Source: Warburgia ugandensis (Eukaryota; Streptophyta; Magnoliopsida; Canellales; Canellaceae). From it: a DNA stretch of 64,000 bases. This document shows positions 12,425-24,098 of this stretch, one piece after another. Position numbers and translations under genes: made by a program. Location of the stretch: positions 10,925,001 to 10,989,000 of the forward strand of contig CP141126.1 of NCBI GenBank assembly GCA_035236585.1. The letters run 5' to 3'. The notes beneath the pieces are model-generated. The model was not told where the DNA came from. It was given only the letters and a program-made list of their open reading frames with translations, and did not search any database. Numbering within the stretch: position 1 is the first letter of the stretch; the number at the start of each line of letters is the position of its first letter.

Positions 12425-14461
12425 AACTCCACATTCCACATAAAATCAATTTCACACACCCTTAGACAAATATTACTAGAAGTACAAGCTTTGTTTCAAA
12501 ATTATTATGCTAAAATCCAAAGTTTTCATCTTCCAAAAAAGGACTTTCATAGGATATCAACTTTATGTATGGTGCACAAAATGGTGGTGGCACATAAATA
12601 GAAGGTAACTCAATGGTACACATGCAATGAATCTTGGAATGAATAGTACACACCATGTATCTTTTACATGTAAATCAATGGTGCATGCCAGAAACAATTC
12701 AAAGAGATAAATGTGCATACTATAGAGTCATGAAACTAAGTGTTCACATGCCTCTAATATCAACAATGGTTATGAAAAAGATCAAATAGTCTACTGTGTG
12801 CATGACCTCAGTTCAAACAAGTAGACCCGCAAGCATGATTTAGATTTAGTGAAGTATACTTGAGCGCAATGTTTGAGCCAATGGTTAGGATTGAGAAACC
12901 AAAGTTTTAGGCATGATATGAAATTAGTAATAACCTATGCACAGGAAGTGGATCATAGAATAAACTTGTGTGCATGACTTAGATTAAACAGTAAGCTTAT
13001 GCACATGAACAGTGTGTGTGACAAATCAAATAGATGAAAATGGGTGCATAACATGAATAGTGTGCATGCATCTATAGCTGAAGAATATCAATGCACATGG
13101 GGGGTTAGTTGGGTGAACATGTGCACATGAGGGATTTAGCAAGGGTCAAAAGTGTGCATGCAATTGATCCAACTCAAGAATCAATGGCATTTATGAGACT
13201 ATGAGATCAATGAACAAAATGCAAGTGTTGAGATGGATAAAAAAAACTACGCATGCCTTTATAAATACGGTATTAACAAATCATGAAGGCACGACCGTGC
13301 ATGAATCAAAATGAGGATCTAGGGTGTGCATGCTTCGAGTCAAATATGTCTGCATAATTTAAATCAATTAAGGAATGGCATGCTCATGTGTCTAAACTAA
13401 GATCAACGAATCATGGGGGCACTTGTGCGCATGAATCAAAACAAAGATCCAAGATGAGCATACTTTAGAGAAATCATATGCTCATGATTTTGAATTAATT
13501 AATCAATGAGACTGCACATGCTACAAATGTGAGGTCCACTGATGAAATTCAAAATCAAATCAAGTTGCGAGTCAAATCAATGGCGTGAAATGATCTAACA
13601 TGTGCGCTAATATCCATATGGATTAACAAGCAAAGTTAGGTCAATCTATGGATAACGCGCTTGTCATTAAATCAAAATATAGGTGGACATGACACCAATT
13701 GTTAAACTATAGGTGCACATGGCACCTTAGATTACTAAACCATGGCACGTAAAGGATGTGTCCCCAGTTTTAGACTTAGTATGATCATAATGTTGCATGA
13801 ATTACAAGCTGATTTTTGTGCAAACCTAGGTGCTATGCATAGTTTTGCAAGGAAAATAGAGCGGGTATTTGTGTATTTTACTGAAAAATAGGGTAGTATC
13901 TTTGTGCATTTTTAATAGGAAAGGGATGATTATAAGGTGCATAATCCCTGGCTTGCCCCTTGCTGCTACTGTGAGCACTTTGAAGATTATTGAGTGTATG
14001 ATTCTTAGTTGACCAACCATGCATGGAGCTTGAAATCTTCAATAAGAAGTAAACTTATATGCATATAACAACTTCTAAATGGTACATAGGTGTGCGTATT
14101 CATTTGATATAAAATAATGAATAAAACCCACAATCCATCATGAATTAGGGTGTGCATGCTTGAAATCCATGGATGTGATCTTGTTTAAGGCAATAGGTAT
14201 GGGGTGCATGATGTGCATGGAATCCACATTTACAGTCCAAAACCAATCGTGGCAAGGATGTACAATAGAGTGAAAAGATTAAAACTAATGTAGATCATAA
14301 CTAATGTACGCATACCATAATATAAAGCAATGAACGAGAGCAGATGTAAAACATGGCTCGTGTGTACGTGTTACAAGTGAATGAAATTCAATCTTAGACC
14401 ACGGCTAGCATGTGCACAAACCAAACAATAAAAATTCAGTCCAAATCCGTACTAGAATTCA
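12425..14461. repeat. GTGCAT/CATGCA-rich diverged repeat tract
   Basis: From about 12560 to 14460 the DNA is saturated with variants of GTGCATG, GTGCACATG and CATGCAT, on average every few tens of bases. At least one longer unit is repeated about 132 bases apart (near 13277 and 13409: AATCATG, GGCAC, GCATGAATCAAAA, GATC). No convincing coding frame is present. It may be old tandem-repeat DNA inside an LTR element, but I cannot assign it to a family. Confidence 0.55.
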
Positions 14462-17400
14462 TGTAACACGGATGAGATCAAACTTACGATTAAAACCGAT
14501 CTAACCTAGAAATTATCAACCTCCCTTGCCTCTTAGATGCAAAACAACTTCTTGTCCAAAACATAGAGAGTTGATCATCTCTTTATTACCGTAATATCTT
14601 CAATTTTTAAATAATAAATTAGTAATAAATTAAATTAAAAATTATATACATAGAATTTGTTTCTAAAAACTTAAAAACTAGAAAGTACACATCAAGAGGA
14701 ATTGAACGGTATAAAGAATGCAGAAAACGGAGCTCAAACGGTAGAGTTATGAGCCATTGAAGTTGAAGGGCAAATTCGTCGGAAAGGAATGTATAAGGAA
14801 AAAGCTTCCCTTCCTCATCTCCAGCAAGATCTATCTCTCTCAGACTCCTCCGCGCATCATCTTCTCTGCCGTGTCTCTTCTTTGGAATCCTAACCTCTGC
14901 AAATCGCGTTCTTCCAGCAACTAGAGCTCCAACAACGTCAACGACCGCACAACTAGTTAAGGTCCCAACCCTTTTTTCCTTGTCATGTATAGCATATATG
15001 CGTATGTGGTGTGAATTGGAATCGGGTTCGTCGTTTTTCTCAGGAATCGGTGTACCTTACTATTGGCATGAGAATAGGCGAGTAAAACAAAGTTAAAATG
15101 AAGATCGAACCGTCCATCTAGTGCATAAGGAACCCAAGAACAAACTCTTTAAGTTTGAGGAAAATCTGACAGTGGACGAAATCGAAAATCACAAAGAACA
15201 GTATGTAGGAAAATTTTAGGAACATGAGAAAAATCGAGTAAAAACCTTAGTTTTTGGCAAAATCAAGCCAAAGGAGTGTTGAAAATGAAAAATACATGAA
15301 ATTCTGAGCAAAAGGGTGTAAAAATCACTAAATTTGGGCACGTGTGGGGTCACTGGCAACAACCAGACTTCGGTCGTCTTTCCCAGTGCCGGTTCCCGTG
15401 TCGTGCCGATGTAACTTGGTGTAAACTGGGCTGCCGGTGTAAACTAGTGCAAATGCACCGCCCCGACCCTTATAAATTAATCATATTAATTTATGAAGTA
15501 TTTTCACAAAAAACTTGATTTTGAAAGCTACAGAGGTCCAAATCACGATCGAAAACATCCGTTGCGATCGTCTTGATGACGTGAACCTAGATTTATCTTG
15601 AAAACCTAATTTGAGTACTTTTAAATTAGTTAAATTATAAAATATTAATTAATAACTTAGATCCAGCTGATCAAAGGGCGATCAGGCCTTAGAACTTGAA
15701 CAAATAAAAAATATATGATATTAAAAAAGGGTAAGAGGAGAAAATTAGATAAAATTACTCTATAAATTAATCTAGACCATTGATCTAACCAAGATCTTGG
15801 GAAATGGTTGATCTGAAGATGATCTGACCGTCAGATTTAGGAATAAATGTTAGATACACATAAAAATGAACATATGAATATGAGATGAGATGAGACTAAA
15901 GTTAAGAACCAAATCATAATTAAAGATCTTAAAGGATGATCTAATGGTTGGATCATTATATATTCCTTAATGATGAAATAGATAACATCAAATAGTGTTG
16001 TGGTATTGACAAGTACATTGGAACGTACAAGATAAGGGGATTATACACTCGAGTTGAGTGATCTCACATCGAAGTAGGTGATGACATTTAATGTTTTGTT
16101 TTGATTTTTAAAACCTTGCATCATCATAGTATCATGATTAATTTTAATTTAAATTGCATTGTTTAAATTAGTCAAAAAATTATAAAACTCAGAATTTTAT
16201 ATATTATGATTGATATTTGATTTCAACAATATATTGAATGGATTATGATTGATGATTTCATGAGATCGATATTACATAATTATGCATAATTAGAAATTTT
16301 CTTTCCTTATTGCATCATTGAAATTGATGCATTTTCATGAAAAAGGAAAGTGGAGGCTTGGTGGCTGGTTCTTTTAGAGGCTAACTCCGGGATGAAGGGT
16401 GTGCCTTGGGGATTGAGAACCATGAGTGCTCCTAGTTTTCGAGATACGTGTTTTTCGTATTTTAGGTTTTATGACGGGTGCTCTCACCCGGTGAATGTCA
16501 TGCTAGGAGGGAGTAGAGCTGGCCACCCATCTTCTAAGATTTTGTGATGTGATTATGATATGATAGACACCTACCCACAGATGGCTTTCAGTAGGGGTTT
16601 GGTAACATGGATAGTCCACACTACCAATTTGGGCCTTTCCATGTGGACGAAAGTTAAGTCTCCCGTTATAGTGTCGACGGGGAGTGGCGGTGGTTGAGAT
16701 CCTAGAGGGTTGCCACTGCGGCATAACAATCTATACTCTTGTTCTGTATGCTTGTATGATGATCATTGAGATATTGTTGTATACCTGGGTGTGACGACGC
16801 TCAGAGGAGTGATATGAGTACTCATGATCTGTTTATACGAGTGTATGAGACACTCATGAGACCCATGTACCTTAGGGTACTCTATTATTATTATATGCTC
16901 ATTTACATTAGCTCATATCATGTTTTAAATCTATGAGATGCATGTTTTATCGTACATGATGTTTTGAGATTATGTTGACATTGATTATAATGATTTTATT
17001 TTCATAGATAATAGATATTCTTATTATATCACCATTGTTATTCTATTTGTTCTATCTTTATTACATTAAATTATATGTACCTACACAAGCAATAGCTTAC
17101 TGAGGCATTGCTTTATTTTGCAGTGCCTTAGATCTCAAGCGTGACAGCAGAAAAAGCAAGGCCGTTGAGAGACCGTGATAGCAGTGGGAGATTTCTTTAC
17201 TTTGATTGATAGACAGTGATGTTAGTTAATAAATAGAGTATAATGTGACTTTCTTTATAGACTGTATACTTTTATTTTATGGATTTGATTATGATAGTTA
17301 TATATATGATGGACATTTAAGTGAGATGTTATGATGGATAGACACTAGGCCACGTTATTATTGTGTTTTGGATATTTATGTTTTGAAAATAAAGGCGCTG

Positions 17401-17629
17401 ATGATTTTGACGTTGGTTTACATGTGTATTATTTCAATTGTATCACAGCAAAAATTTAATTATGTTTTAAATTATAATTGTGATGTTTTGGAAAAAGAAA
17501 ATAACATTGGAGGTTTTTAATAAATTTTTTAAATAAGTAATTAATAAAATCTTTTTAATATGGGATCCTGACTACGACTATTATTATTATTATAAAAGAA
17601 ATTTTGTTATAAAATTCCGAGGTGTTGCA
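14462..17629 (+). mobile_element. Probable LTR in plus orientation (left boundary uncertain)
   Basis: The right end CCGAGGTGTTGCA at 17629 resembles gypsy-type LTR 3' ends. A TATA-like GTATAAGG near 14791 precedes a CT-rich leader (CTATCTCTCTCAGACTCC, near 14830), the expected U3-to-R layout. At 17098-17135 there is the ACTGAGGCATTGC...GCAGTGCC segment shared with related LTRs. TGTAACACGG at 14462 is the best candidate start, but the flanks (ATTCA left, GTTAC right) do not match, so this boundary is a guess. No internal protein domains are seen. Confidence 0.5.
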
Positions 17630-19560
17630 GTTACGTATTATCATCATTTGTCTTATGATTAATTTAGAAACTTGAACTCTAGATCTAAAGTATTTATATC
17701 CACTCTATAATTAAGTGAGCTAACTTGTTTTTGTTGTCAATGTCATATAAAATAAATATCTATATTATAAAAACTGAAGTTGTTACAAGAATCTATCCAC
17801 TGCTAAAGTGAAAATTTTCTATTATATTTGTAATGTTCTAATCTCTTATGCTCATGTATACGTGGTCATGACTAGTTAAAAGTAACAACTATTTAGTGAA
17901 TTGGTGATCAAGTGCACCGTTACTTTTGTTTCAAGTTAATATGCATTAACTAATGTCTAGTTAGAAACTATCTATTCGGCGATTGATTCATCTTATAAAT
18001 TACAAGTTCTCCTCGTTTCAAAGTAGAGAGCTCACATTAATGGCCATGGCCATGGACCCCTTCCACCAAGTAAGACAAAAAAGAAAAGAAAAGAAGAGAG
18101 ATGTAGATTTCATAATCTGATGGTGGTCTCCTGAGCAACAAATGGCAACAATTTTAAAATATTTTAGGGCTATCAGTTCGGGGATGACAAACTATGGAGA
18201 AAATTATGCATGGAGAGTTATCTTATTCCCTGTTTTTGGCAGTCTTAACCATAGAGAAAATTATCTAAACACAGAGATAGGATAGCACTGAAACCATGAT
18301 GTTTATTTTAAATGATTTATTTGATGACTATGACTGCCAAGTTAGGCGCTAGCTTGATTAAGGAAGCTAGGTGCTTTTGAGCCCACTGGAAAAAAAAATA
18401 TACGTGTGGATTCATACCATTAAAGTCGCACACTGTTATTAGGAGACCAATGAGATCCTGGTTCGATGCTAAAGGGATATCTAGTCATGAAGATATAATC
18501 CAAGAAAAGTGGAAGGTTTATATTTTTCCAGAAAACCCATAAACAAGGCCTCGTGGATAAAGGGTCCAGAGGCATCTGATCAAGACAATTGGGACAGCCT
18601 TGCTATGGATTGTCAAATCAATAAATTCGATCATGCAGACATGTCACAGGTGGCCCCAAAAGGTACTTAGACTATCTCATGCATGATTTTTTTATTTCGT
18701 ATATGTCTAGTGCAGCAGGAGAAACATATGTAGACTGGATATGTGGTTCTGTTTATGGTTTGTCATCCGTGTCCCAAACAGTAGGGAAGGACCCTCTCTG
18801 AAACGAAATTGGTCCGCTATCTGTAAGTTAGAGAAATTACGAGGTGTTTGAGCTTGCACTATACCACACAACTCCTAAATGCAATCTCTGGCCAAAGGAA
18901 AACGTGGCAGCTCAAAACCCACAACACCTACAACGAATGGTGACTTGTCTGCGACAAAGTGGGTCAGACATTTGTTGGCACACACATAACGATTAATTGT
19001 TAGAAGTTTCACAAATCATATTTACGGGGTTCTACAGTCAACCAATGGAAAGATTCTAAATATCGCTTGCGTTAATGGTTCATTAAAAAAAGAAATAGAG
19101 CAAGTAGTCTGAATTTGGCTAACAGCAGTGACAAGGAGTATGAAATCCCAAAACTGCAGACAGATGTAATACATGAGATGATAGTTTTGGGTACCCAAAT
19201 ATCTTGGCGTCACCTGGACTTTTACTTAATTGTTAACCGCTAGATTTAGATGCTCAGATCCCTCATGAACCTCGATCAGAGAAATATGCCCTCCCTGGGA
19301 TGGTACGGGTTCCAAAGTAAACCACGTCCTTTTCTCCCATAAGAAACCAACAAACTCTTAAAGTCTTATCCCCCAGTGACTCGTTGGTTATCAGGGTGTT
19401 CTTCTTCTTCCTATCCTTTTCAGATGAACCTTCCTCTCATTCCTCAGTCAATGTAAACTGAATCTCATACTTTCCTATTGCTCGATGATGCTTACGCAGA
19501 CGGCAACTTTTCTTACACCCAATATACATTAAAAGGAGGAAGAATTCAACGCCACACGCC
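17630..19560. other. Intergenic DNA with one candidate first exon
   Basis: This is mostly AT-rich DNA without a recognised gene. A TATA-like CTTATAAATTA at 17992-18002 is followed at 18039 by an ATG opening the short peptide MAMAMDPFHQ, which runs into GTAAGA at 18069, a good 5' splice site. No second exon could be connected, so it may be the stub of a lost gene or chance. Confidence 0.3.
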
Positions 19561-19569
19561 CTCTATCTA

Positions 19570-20204
19570 GTGCTTCGTGGACCTATTCCACAACTGGGTG
19601 CGGCTAGGATTGATCCAGACATTCACTTGGTGGAGATTGATCCAGGCATTCATTTGGTGGATCCTACTTTCGGATCTTCAACTCCCAGAACTGACAAACA
19701 ACTAAGTCATCAGCCCTGCTGTGTTCCTATTGGTGCTAGCGGTTGCCATTTTCCTCTACTTGGTATAGGTGAAAGTCCAACTAAACCATGATTTCATCTA
19801 TATTGAAAAGACAGAGATGTGGTTTTCTCCAAAGGCCCCTTAAGAGTTATGTTGCAGATTGAGGAGGAGCATCTTGGACTTACAACTCTGGTCTCAAAAT
19901 AGAGTAGAAAAATGATAAATCGCACAAATGGTGGGTATGGAACACGCAAAAGTAAGAGGTATACTCGTCAGCTTTAGAAGTTGTTTTCCCACTCCATCTT
20001 CGTAGTTTCTACATGGTGATCGGCTTACTACCTTTCTACCGTTTACACTGGCAGCCAAAAGTACAAGTGGTACGGGTACCAGCTTATGGTCGGTTGAATC
20101 ATTCATCTCCTGACCCATTTAGGAAGGCAATGAAGGCCTTCCCTACTGCTGATCATAGCCGTTGTTGTTCTGCGATAAAAAATGGACAACCCTGATAGTG
20201 CAAA
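19570..20204. other. Unassigned region with a hydrophobic coding-like fragment
   Basis: In the frame running through 19715-19840 there is a hydrophobic stretch (VFLLVLAVAIFLYLV), a stop, then VKVQLNHDFIYIEKTEMW. The order, membrane segment followed by VKV, recalls the start of NHL proteins, which would fit a decayed third copy 1.4 kb before NHL gene 2. Similarity is too weak to claim it. Confidence 0.2.
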
Positions 20205-20209
20205 ACTAA

Positions 20210-20242
20210 AAGGGCAGCTCTTATGCACGAAGCTCTCGCCTA
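20210..20242 (-). mobile_element. 33-bp Au-like SINE remnant with 11-bp TSD
   Basis: Only the extreme 3' end of the SINE is present (complement of AAGGGCAGCTCTTATGCACG and a few more bases). Yet TGCAAAACTAA occurs exactly at 20199-20209 and again at 20243-20253, so this is a real insertion that was aborted almost at once, rather than a decayed full copy. Confidence 0.75.
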
Positions 20243-20253
20243 TGCAAAACTAA

Positions 20254-21125
20254 TATCATAAAAACTTAAGTAGTCAAAAGTTTAGGATTGTCCGATACAT
20301 TTTTAGGTTTTTGAGACACCTGGTGCATTTAGATGATGGGTGCACATAATCTGAGGAAAAAGCTAAGTGCAGAAGGCAATCAGAGTGGAGCCACTTTATT
20401 CTAGATTGACCACAAACTGAAATTTCCCCCCTTGGATGGATTTAAGCCTTTGATTTTGGAGGCATTGTCTACGACGCATGCATATAACTTTCTAACTATT
20501 CATTAAAAGGAATATAAATAGAAGGCTCTGTGATTGTCCACCCATTAAGGCCAGGAATTGGCCAATTGGGTTAACAAGTCATCCATAGCGCTACTTCTAC
20601 TTCTGATGTTTATATACTTACTAATGGAGAAGTACTACCATACATTTAAGAACTCTCTAAGATGAGACCCCCCAAGGTAGAACTCATGCGATGGTCTATA
20701 GACTGACCATATCAGATTATATTACACTAGTGGAAGCAGATTTCATGGCCGGAATCATTCACCTTCTCGGCTGTCTTAGCTAGCATTGCCTCAAAAATCT
20801 CATCCGCTGGATGATCCAAGCATTTGTTGTTTTGAGTGGTAAAACTCTGGCCCTACTTGCAGCTATAAAGTGACCATAACATATACAATATGGTCTAGGG
20901 ATATCAGTTGGCACAAGATGGGGCCAACTTGTACTTTTGCTGCCGGTGCAATTTGCAACGATGCGGCTTCGGTCTACCTACTCCGTTTACAAACAGCAAT
21001 CTCCCCCAGTAAAGGGGCCTCTCCCGTAGACCTAAAGACTTCACCTACAACAAGTAACGCGGTGCCGAAATAAAATAAAATCCGCGTACTTCAAATCCCC
21101 TTTCCTAGTAACATCCTTCCACCGA
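20254..21125. promoter_or_regulatory. Upstream region of NHL gene 2
   Basis: Non-coding DNA leading into the second NHL gene. I see no repeat or coding domain here. The last 100 bases are pyrimidine-rich and merge into the promoter and leader. Confidence 0.35.
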
Positions 21126-21136
21126 GACTCTCAACT

Positions 21137-21146
21137 CCTATAAGAA
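21137..21146 (+). promoter_or_regulatory. Possible TATA box of NHL gene 2
   Basis: CCTATAAGAA lies about 110 bases before the ATG, matching the spacing seen for NHL gene 1. The motif is a weaker match to the plant TATA consensus. Confidence 0.5.
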
Positions 21147-21188
21147 CATAATACTCTGTTGCTTTCTAAACATCCACCTTCTACACCT

Positions 21189-21194
21189 CTCCCT

Positions 21195-21244
<50 letters not shown>
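21189..21244. repeat. (CT)n-(CA)n microsatellite in the 5' leader
   Basis: A CTCCCTCC/CT-rich run changes to (CA)n and ends four bases before the start codon of NHL gene 2. CT-rich leaders are common in plant genes; the length here makes it a likely polymorphic marker. Confidence 0.9.
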
Positions 21245-21247
21245 ACC

Positions 21248-21919
21248 ATGGCTGAGAAACAGGGCTTAACTGGAGCTTATTACGGTCCTCCAATTCCTCC
21301 CAAGAGATCCTCCCATAGACCTGGCCGAGGAAGTGGCTGCGGTGGGCCATGCTGCCTACTAAGCTGCTTGTTTAAGATCATCATATCCATCGCTATTGTT
21401 CTGGGCATCATCGCCCTTGTTATCTGGCTGGTCCTACGCCCTGCTAGGCTGAAGGTCCACGTTGAAGATGCTACACTCACTCGCTTCAATCTCAACAATT
21501 CCAACACCCTCCACTACAATCTAGCATTGAACATCACCATAAGAAACCCCAACAGAAGAATTGGTTTCGACTACGACAGGGTCGAAGCTAGAGCTTTCTA
21601 CGAAGGCGAGAGATTCGGTTATACTAGTTTGCCTGATTTCTACCAAGGCCACAAGAACACAACTACTCTTTCACCGGCTTTCAACAGTCAAAGGGTAATT
21701 ACTCTGAGCAGTTCTGATCTTAATGATTTCAACAGAGAAAATACAGAGGGGATTTTCAACATTGAGGTGAAGATTTATTCTCGAATTAGATTGAAGATTG
21801 GATCTCTGAAGACTCACCGCTTCAAGCCCAAGTTCGACTGCGACTTGAGGGTTCCTCTGGCGACTGATAGCACAACAAACACTGGTTTTTCGCGGACCAA
21901 GTGTGATATAGATTACTGA
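21248..21919 (+). CDS. NDR1/HIN1-like (NHL) LEA-2 domain protein, copy 2
   Basis: This intronless gene encodes 223 residues and is a paralog of the gene at 4396, from the NHL3/NHL10-like group of membrane-anchored LEA-2 proteins. The N-terminus carries the shared GAYYGPPIPP segment and a cysteine cluster (CGGPCCLLSC, residues 31-40) absent from copy 1, which could be an S-acylation site. One transmembrane segment spans about 43-64. The LEA-2 domain follows at about 80-195, with NPNRRIGFDYD (100-110), FYQGHKNTT (131-139) and the C-terminal CDIDY. The ATG at 21248 follows the microsatellite leader. The two copies share strand, intronless structure and all hallmarks and are 16 kb apart, implying local duplication followed by TE expansion between them. 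Confidence 0.95.
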   Translation: MAEKQGLTGAYYGPPIPPKRSSHRPGRGSGCGGPCCLLSCLFKIIISIAIVLGIIALVIWLVLRPARLKVHVEDATLTRFNLNNSNTLHYNLALNITIRNPNRRIGFDYDRVEARAFYEGERFGYTSLPDFYQGHKNTTTLSPAFNSQRVITLSSSDLNDFNRENTEGIFNIEVKIYSRIRLKIGSLKTHRFKPKFDCDLRVPLATDSTTNTGFSRTKCDIDY

Positions 21920-22083
21920 TTCCAGATTCTTTATGTATTATCTTCTCTGCTCATTTATTTGTTTATTTGTCTGCGTAGTTTGATTATTTACGTTTATATT
22001 TAGTTTGTAGATGGAGATTTTGTTCTTCAGTTTTTGTATTCCCTCCTTGTTGGTTGGTTATATAGTAGCATATATTTTTGTAG

Positions 22084-22090
22084 AATAAAA
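22084..22090 (+). terminator. Poly(A) signal of NHL gene 2
   Basis: AATAAAA lies 165 bases after the stop codon of NHL gene 2, in a T-rich 3' region. Confidence 0.55.
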
Positions 22091-23141
22091 CAGTGCGTGT
22101 TTATATTTTTCTTCCTGGTGGTGCTCTTCTTGGTGTTGTCTTTGTGCTTACCTTGATGCAGATGATTGCCTATGTCAGAGAACGAGAGTAGATGGCAATG
22201 TCCGCTAATAAGTACCAGGCTTGCACCGCTGTTCCGTGGTTCAAACGGTTCACCAAGTGGGCTAAAAACTACATAGATTACGTCCCAAAATCTCATGAAC
22301 GTGTTGATCTTAGCCTTTAGGTGCTGCGAATGCTAAAGTTCATCGGATTTCTTTTGGCGTGGCCTACATCTAGAATGTGGCCAGGAGGAAAGGTTTGAGT
22401 CAGGGAAATGTGGCCCACCCGCACATTTTACCAGGCCATGTCCGGTTCCATATAATATGAGAGAGAGAGATTTCAGTTGGCGTAACTTGACTGCAAATTA
22501 GATGTACCGGTGCTTATGTTATTTAAGAGGAGGGGCATAAAGACTTGAGCAATAGCTAATTAATGAATTTGTTAAGAAGGATTAAGAGGTGAGAAAGAGA
22601 GAACAAAGGCTCATTCAAGGCTTCACTCAGTCTAGCTGTTTTTCTTTTGGTTTAAGTGACCAGTGGAGCATTAGTCTATAGAATTGGTGATTGGGTAACG
22701 AAATATAAACGGATATGAAAATGCCTCCACCAAATCGCTGCTCCAAATTCCAAATACGGGATTAGGTATTGAAATTGAAAACGATGTGGAAACGCCGCCT
22801 CCCTGTTGCTCCCATCCGCTTATCTACAAACCACGGGGGATGCTTTTTGGTTACTTTGGAAAGCCACCTGGGTTCTTTTGGTAAGAGTTCTGGTGGAAGA
22901 CGACTTCCTTTATACCTTAGAAACACGAAATCCAGTGGGTGCACCACGTGCCCAAGGAAAACAAATCTCAGAAATTACTTCGAAAATGACCTTTTTGGTC
23001 TTCTTAACAGGTAAATTTTCACCAGTAACGCCCTCTTTCTGCTCACAAACTTGGGTAGTCAGTCATGAGTCATGACCAATCCCTATCCCAAAACAACAAG
23101 GACTTGGGTGCGCATAGGCGTCTTGCAAGTGGTCGTCCCAT

Positions 23142-23300
23142 GAAGGGGAGTCTTGGCGTAATAGTAGAGTAGAGTTGTTGTTGCGTAGCCTTAAAGTCAC
23201 AGATTCAAGACATGAAAATAGCCTCAAGGTAAAGTTGTATCCTATTAATCCTTGTGGTCTGCCTCTTCACTGGATCCTACGTGCACAGAAGCTGCCCTTT
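23142..23300 (+). mobile_element. Au-like SINE, degenerate
   Basis: Head GGGGAGTCTTGGCGTAATAG, box B AGATTCAAGAC, CTTGTGGTCTGCC and the 3' end GAAGCTGCCCTTT identify this as an Au-like SINE. It has many substitutions and lacks part of the GC-rich segment. Only a 5-6 base flank repeat (TGAAG) is visible, so this copy is probably old. Confidence 0.8.
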
Positions 23301-23993
23301 GAAGGCATCTTACGCGTTCTGTTTCGGTAGCTGATCTGTCCATAGATTACCTAGAGTCACGTGTTTCAGACAAAATGAGGCTGGCAATAAATAAAGAAAA
23401 AGAAGAAGCGGCAGAAGTAATAGCAATTGCCCGGTTTTTGCAGTTTGCTTCCTTTTTACCGACTGTCTTTCGTAGTCATTCATTTGGAAGTAATTGGCTG
23501 TACCACTAAAATCATTTGATGAATCTGATCTACGGTCCGTAGTTCATCAAATCGATGCTTCACTAGATCAAAATTGAGCTGATTAGAATTAGCATGTACC
23601 CATCTTTTAGTCAAAAGAGTCCGTATAAGTGCACAGCTCTCGGGCATACAAAGAAGTCCAAGTCATTAAAATGATTTTTTTTTTTTTTTTTAGATCTAAG
23701 CAATTCATCGTGCTTTTCACATTGAAAATAGAAACTTAATAGAAATCAATGCATTTGAATGATCCTAACTACTTACAAAAGTGAATGGCAACTTTTTTCA
23801 CTGAAATTTGATCTCTAACCTAAATGAGCCAGTTAAAATATGTTGAATGATTACAGAAATAGAGTTTCACCGCACATGTGGACTTCTTGCCACACTCAAG
23901 ATCATATATACCCACAGGGACTCTTAGTCAAAATCACGGTGTACCATGGGTATAACAGGGTGACTCGATTGTCCAATGTTGCACAATTTTAAT

Positions 23994-24098
23994 TAGTGAT
24001 CAAAGAAATGGAATCAAGCATGGAAGCAAGGGATACTCCACAGTTTTAGTAGTGATCAAAGTAACGGAATGAAGCATGGAAGCAAGAGATACAGTGGG
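23994..24098. repeat. 56-bp tandem duplication
   Basis: TAGTGATCAAAG...AAGCATGGAAGCAAG starts at 23994 and again at 24050 with few substitutions. The second copy ends about 49 bases in. Confidence 0.85.

Noticed and set aside
14462..17629. Firm solo-LTR call with target duplication
   Set aside because: The right end is convincing, but the 5-base flanks (ATTCA and GTTAC) differ, so the left boundary stays uncertain.
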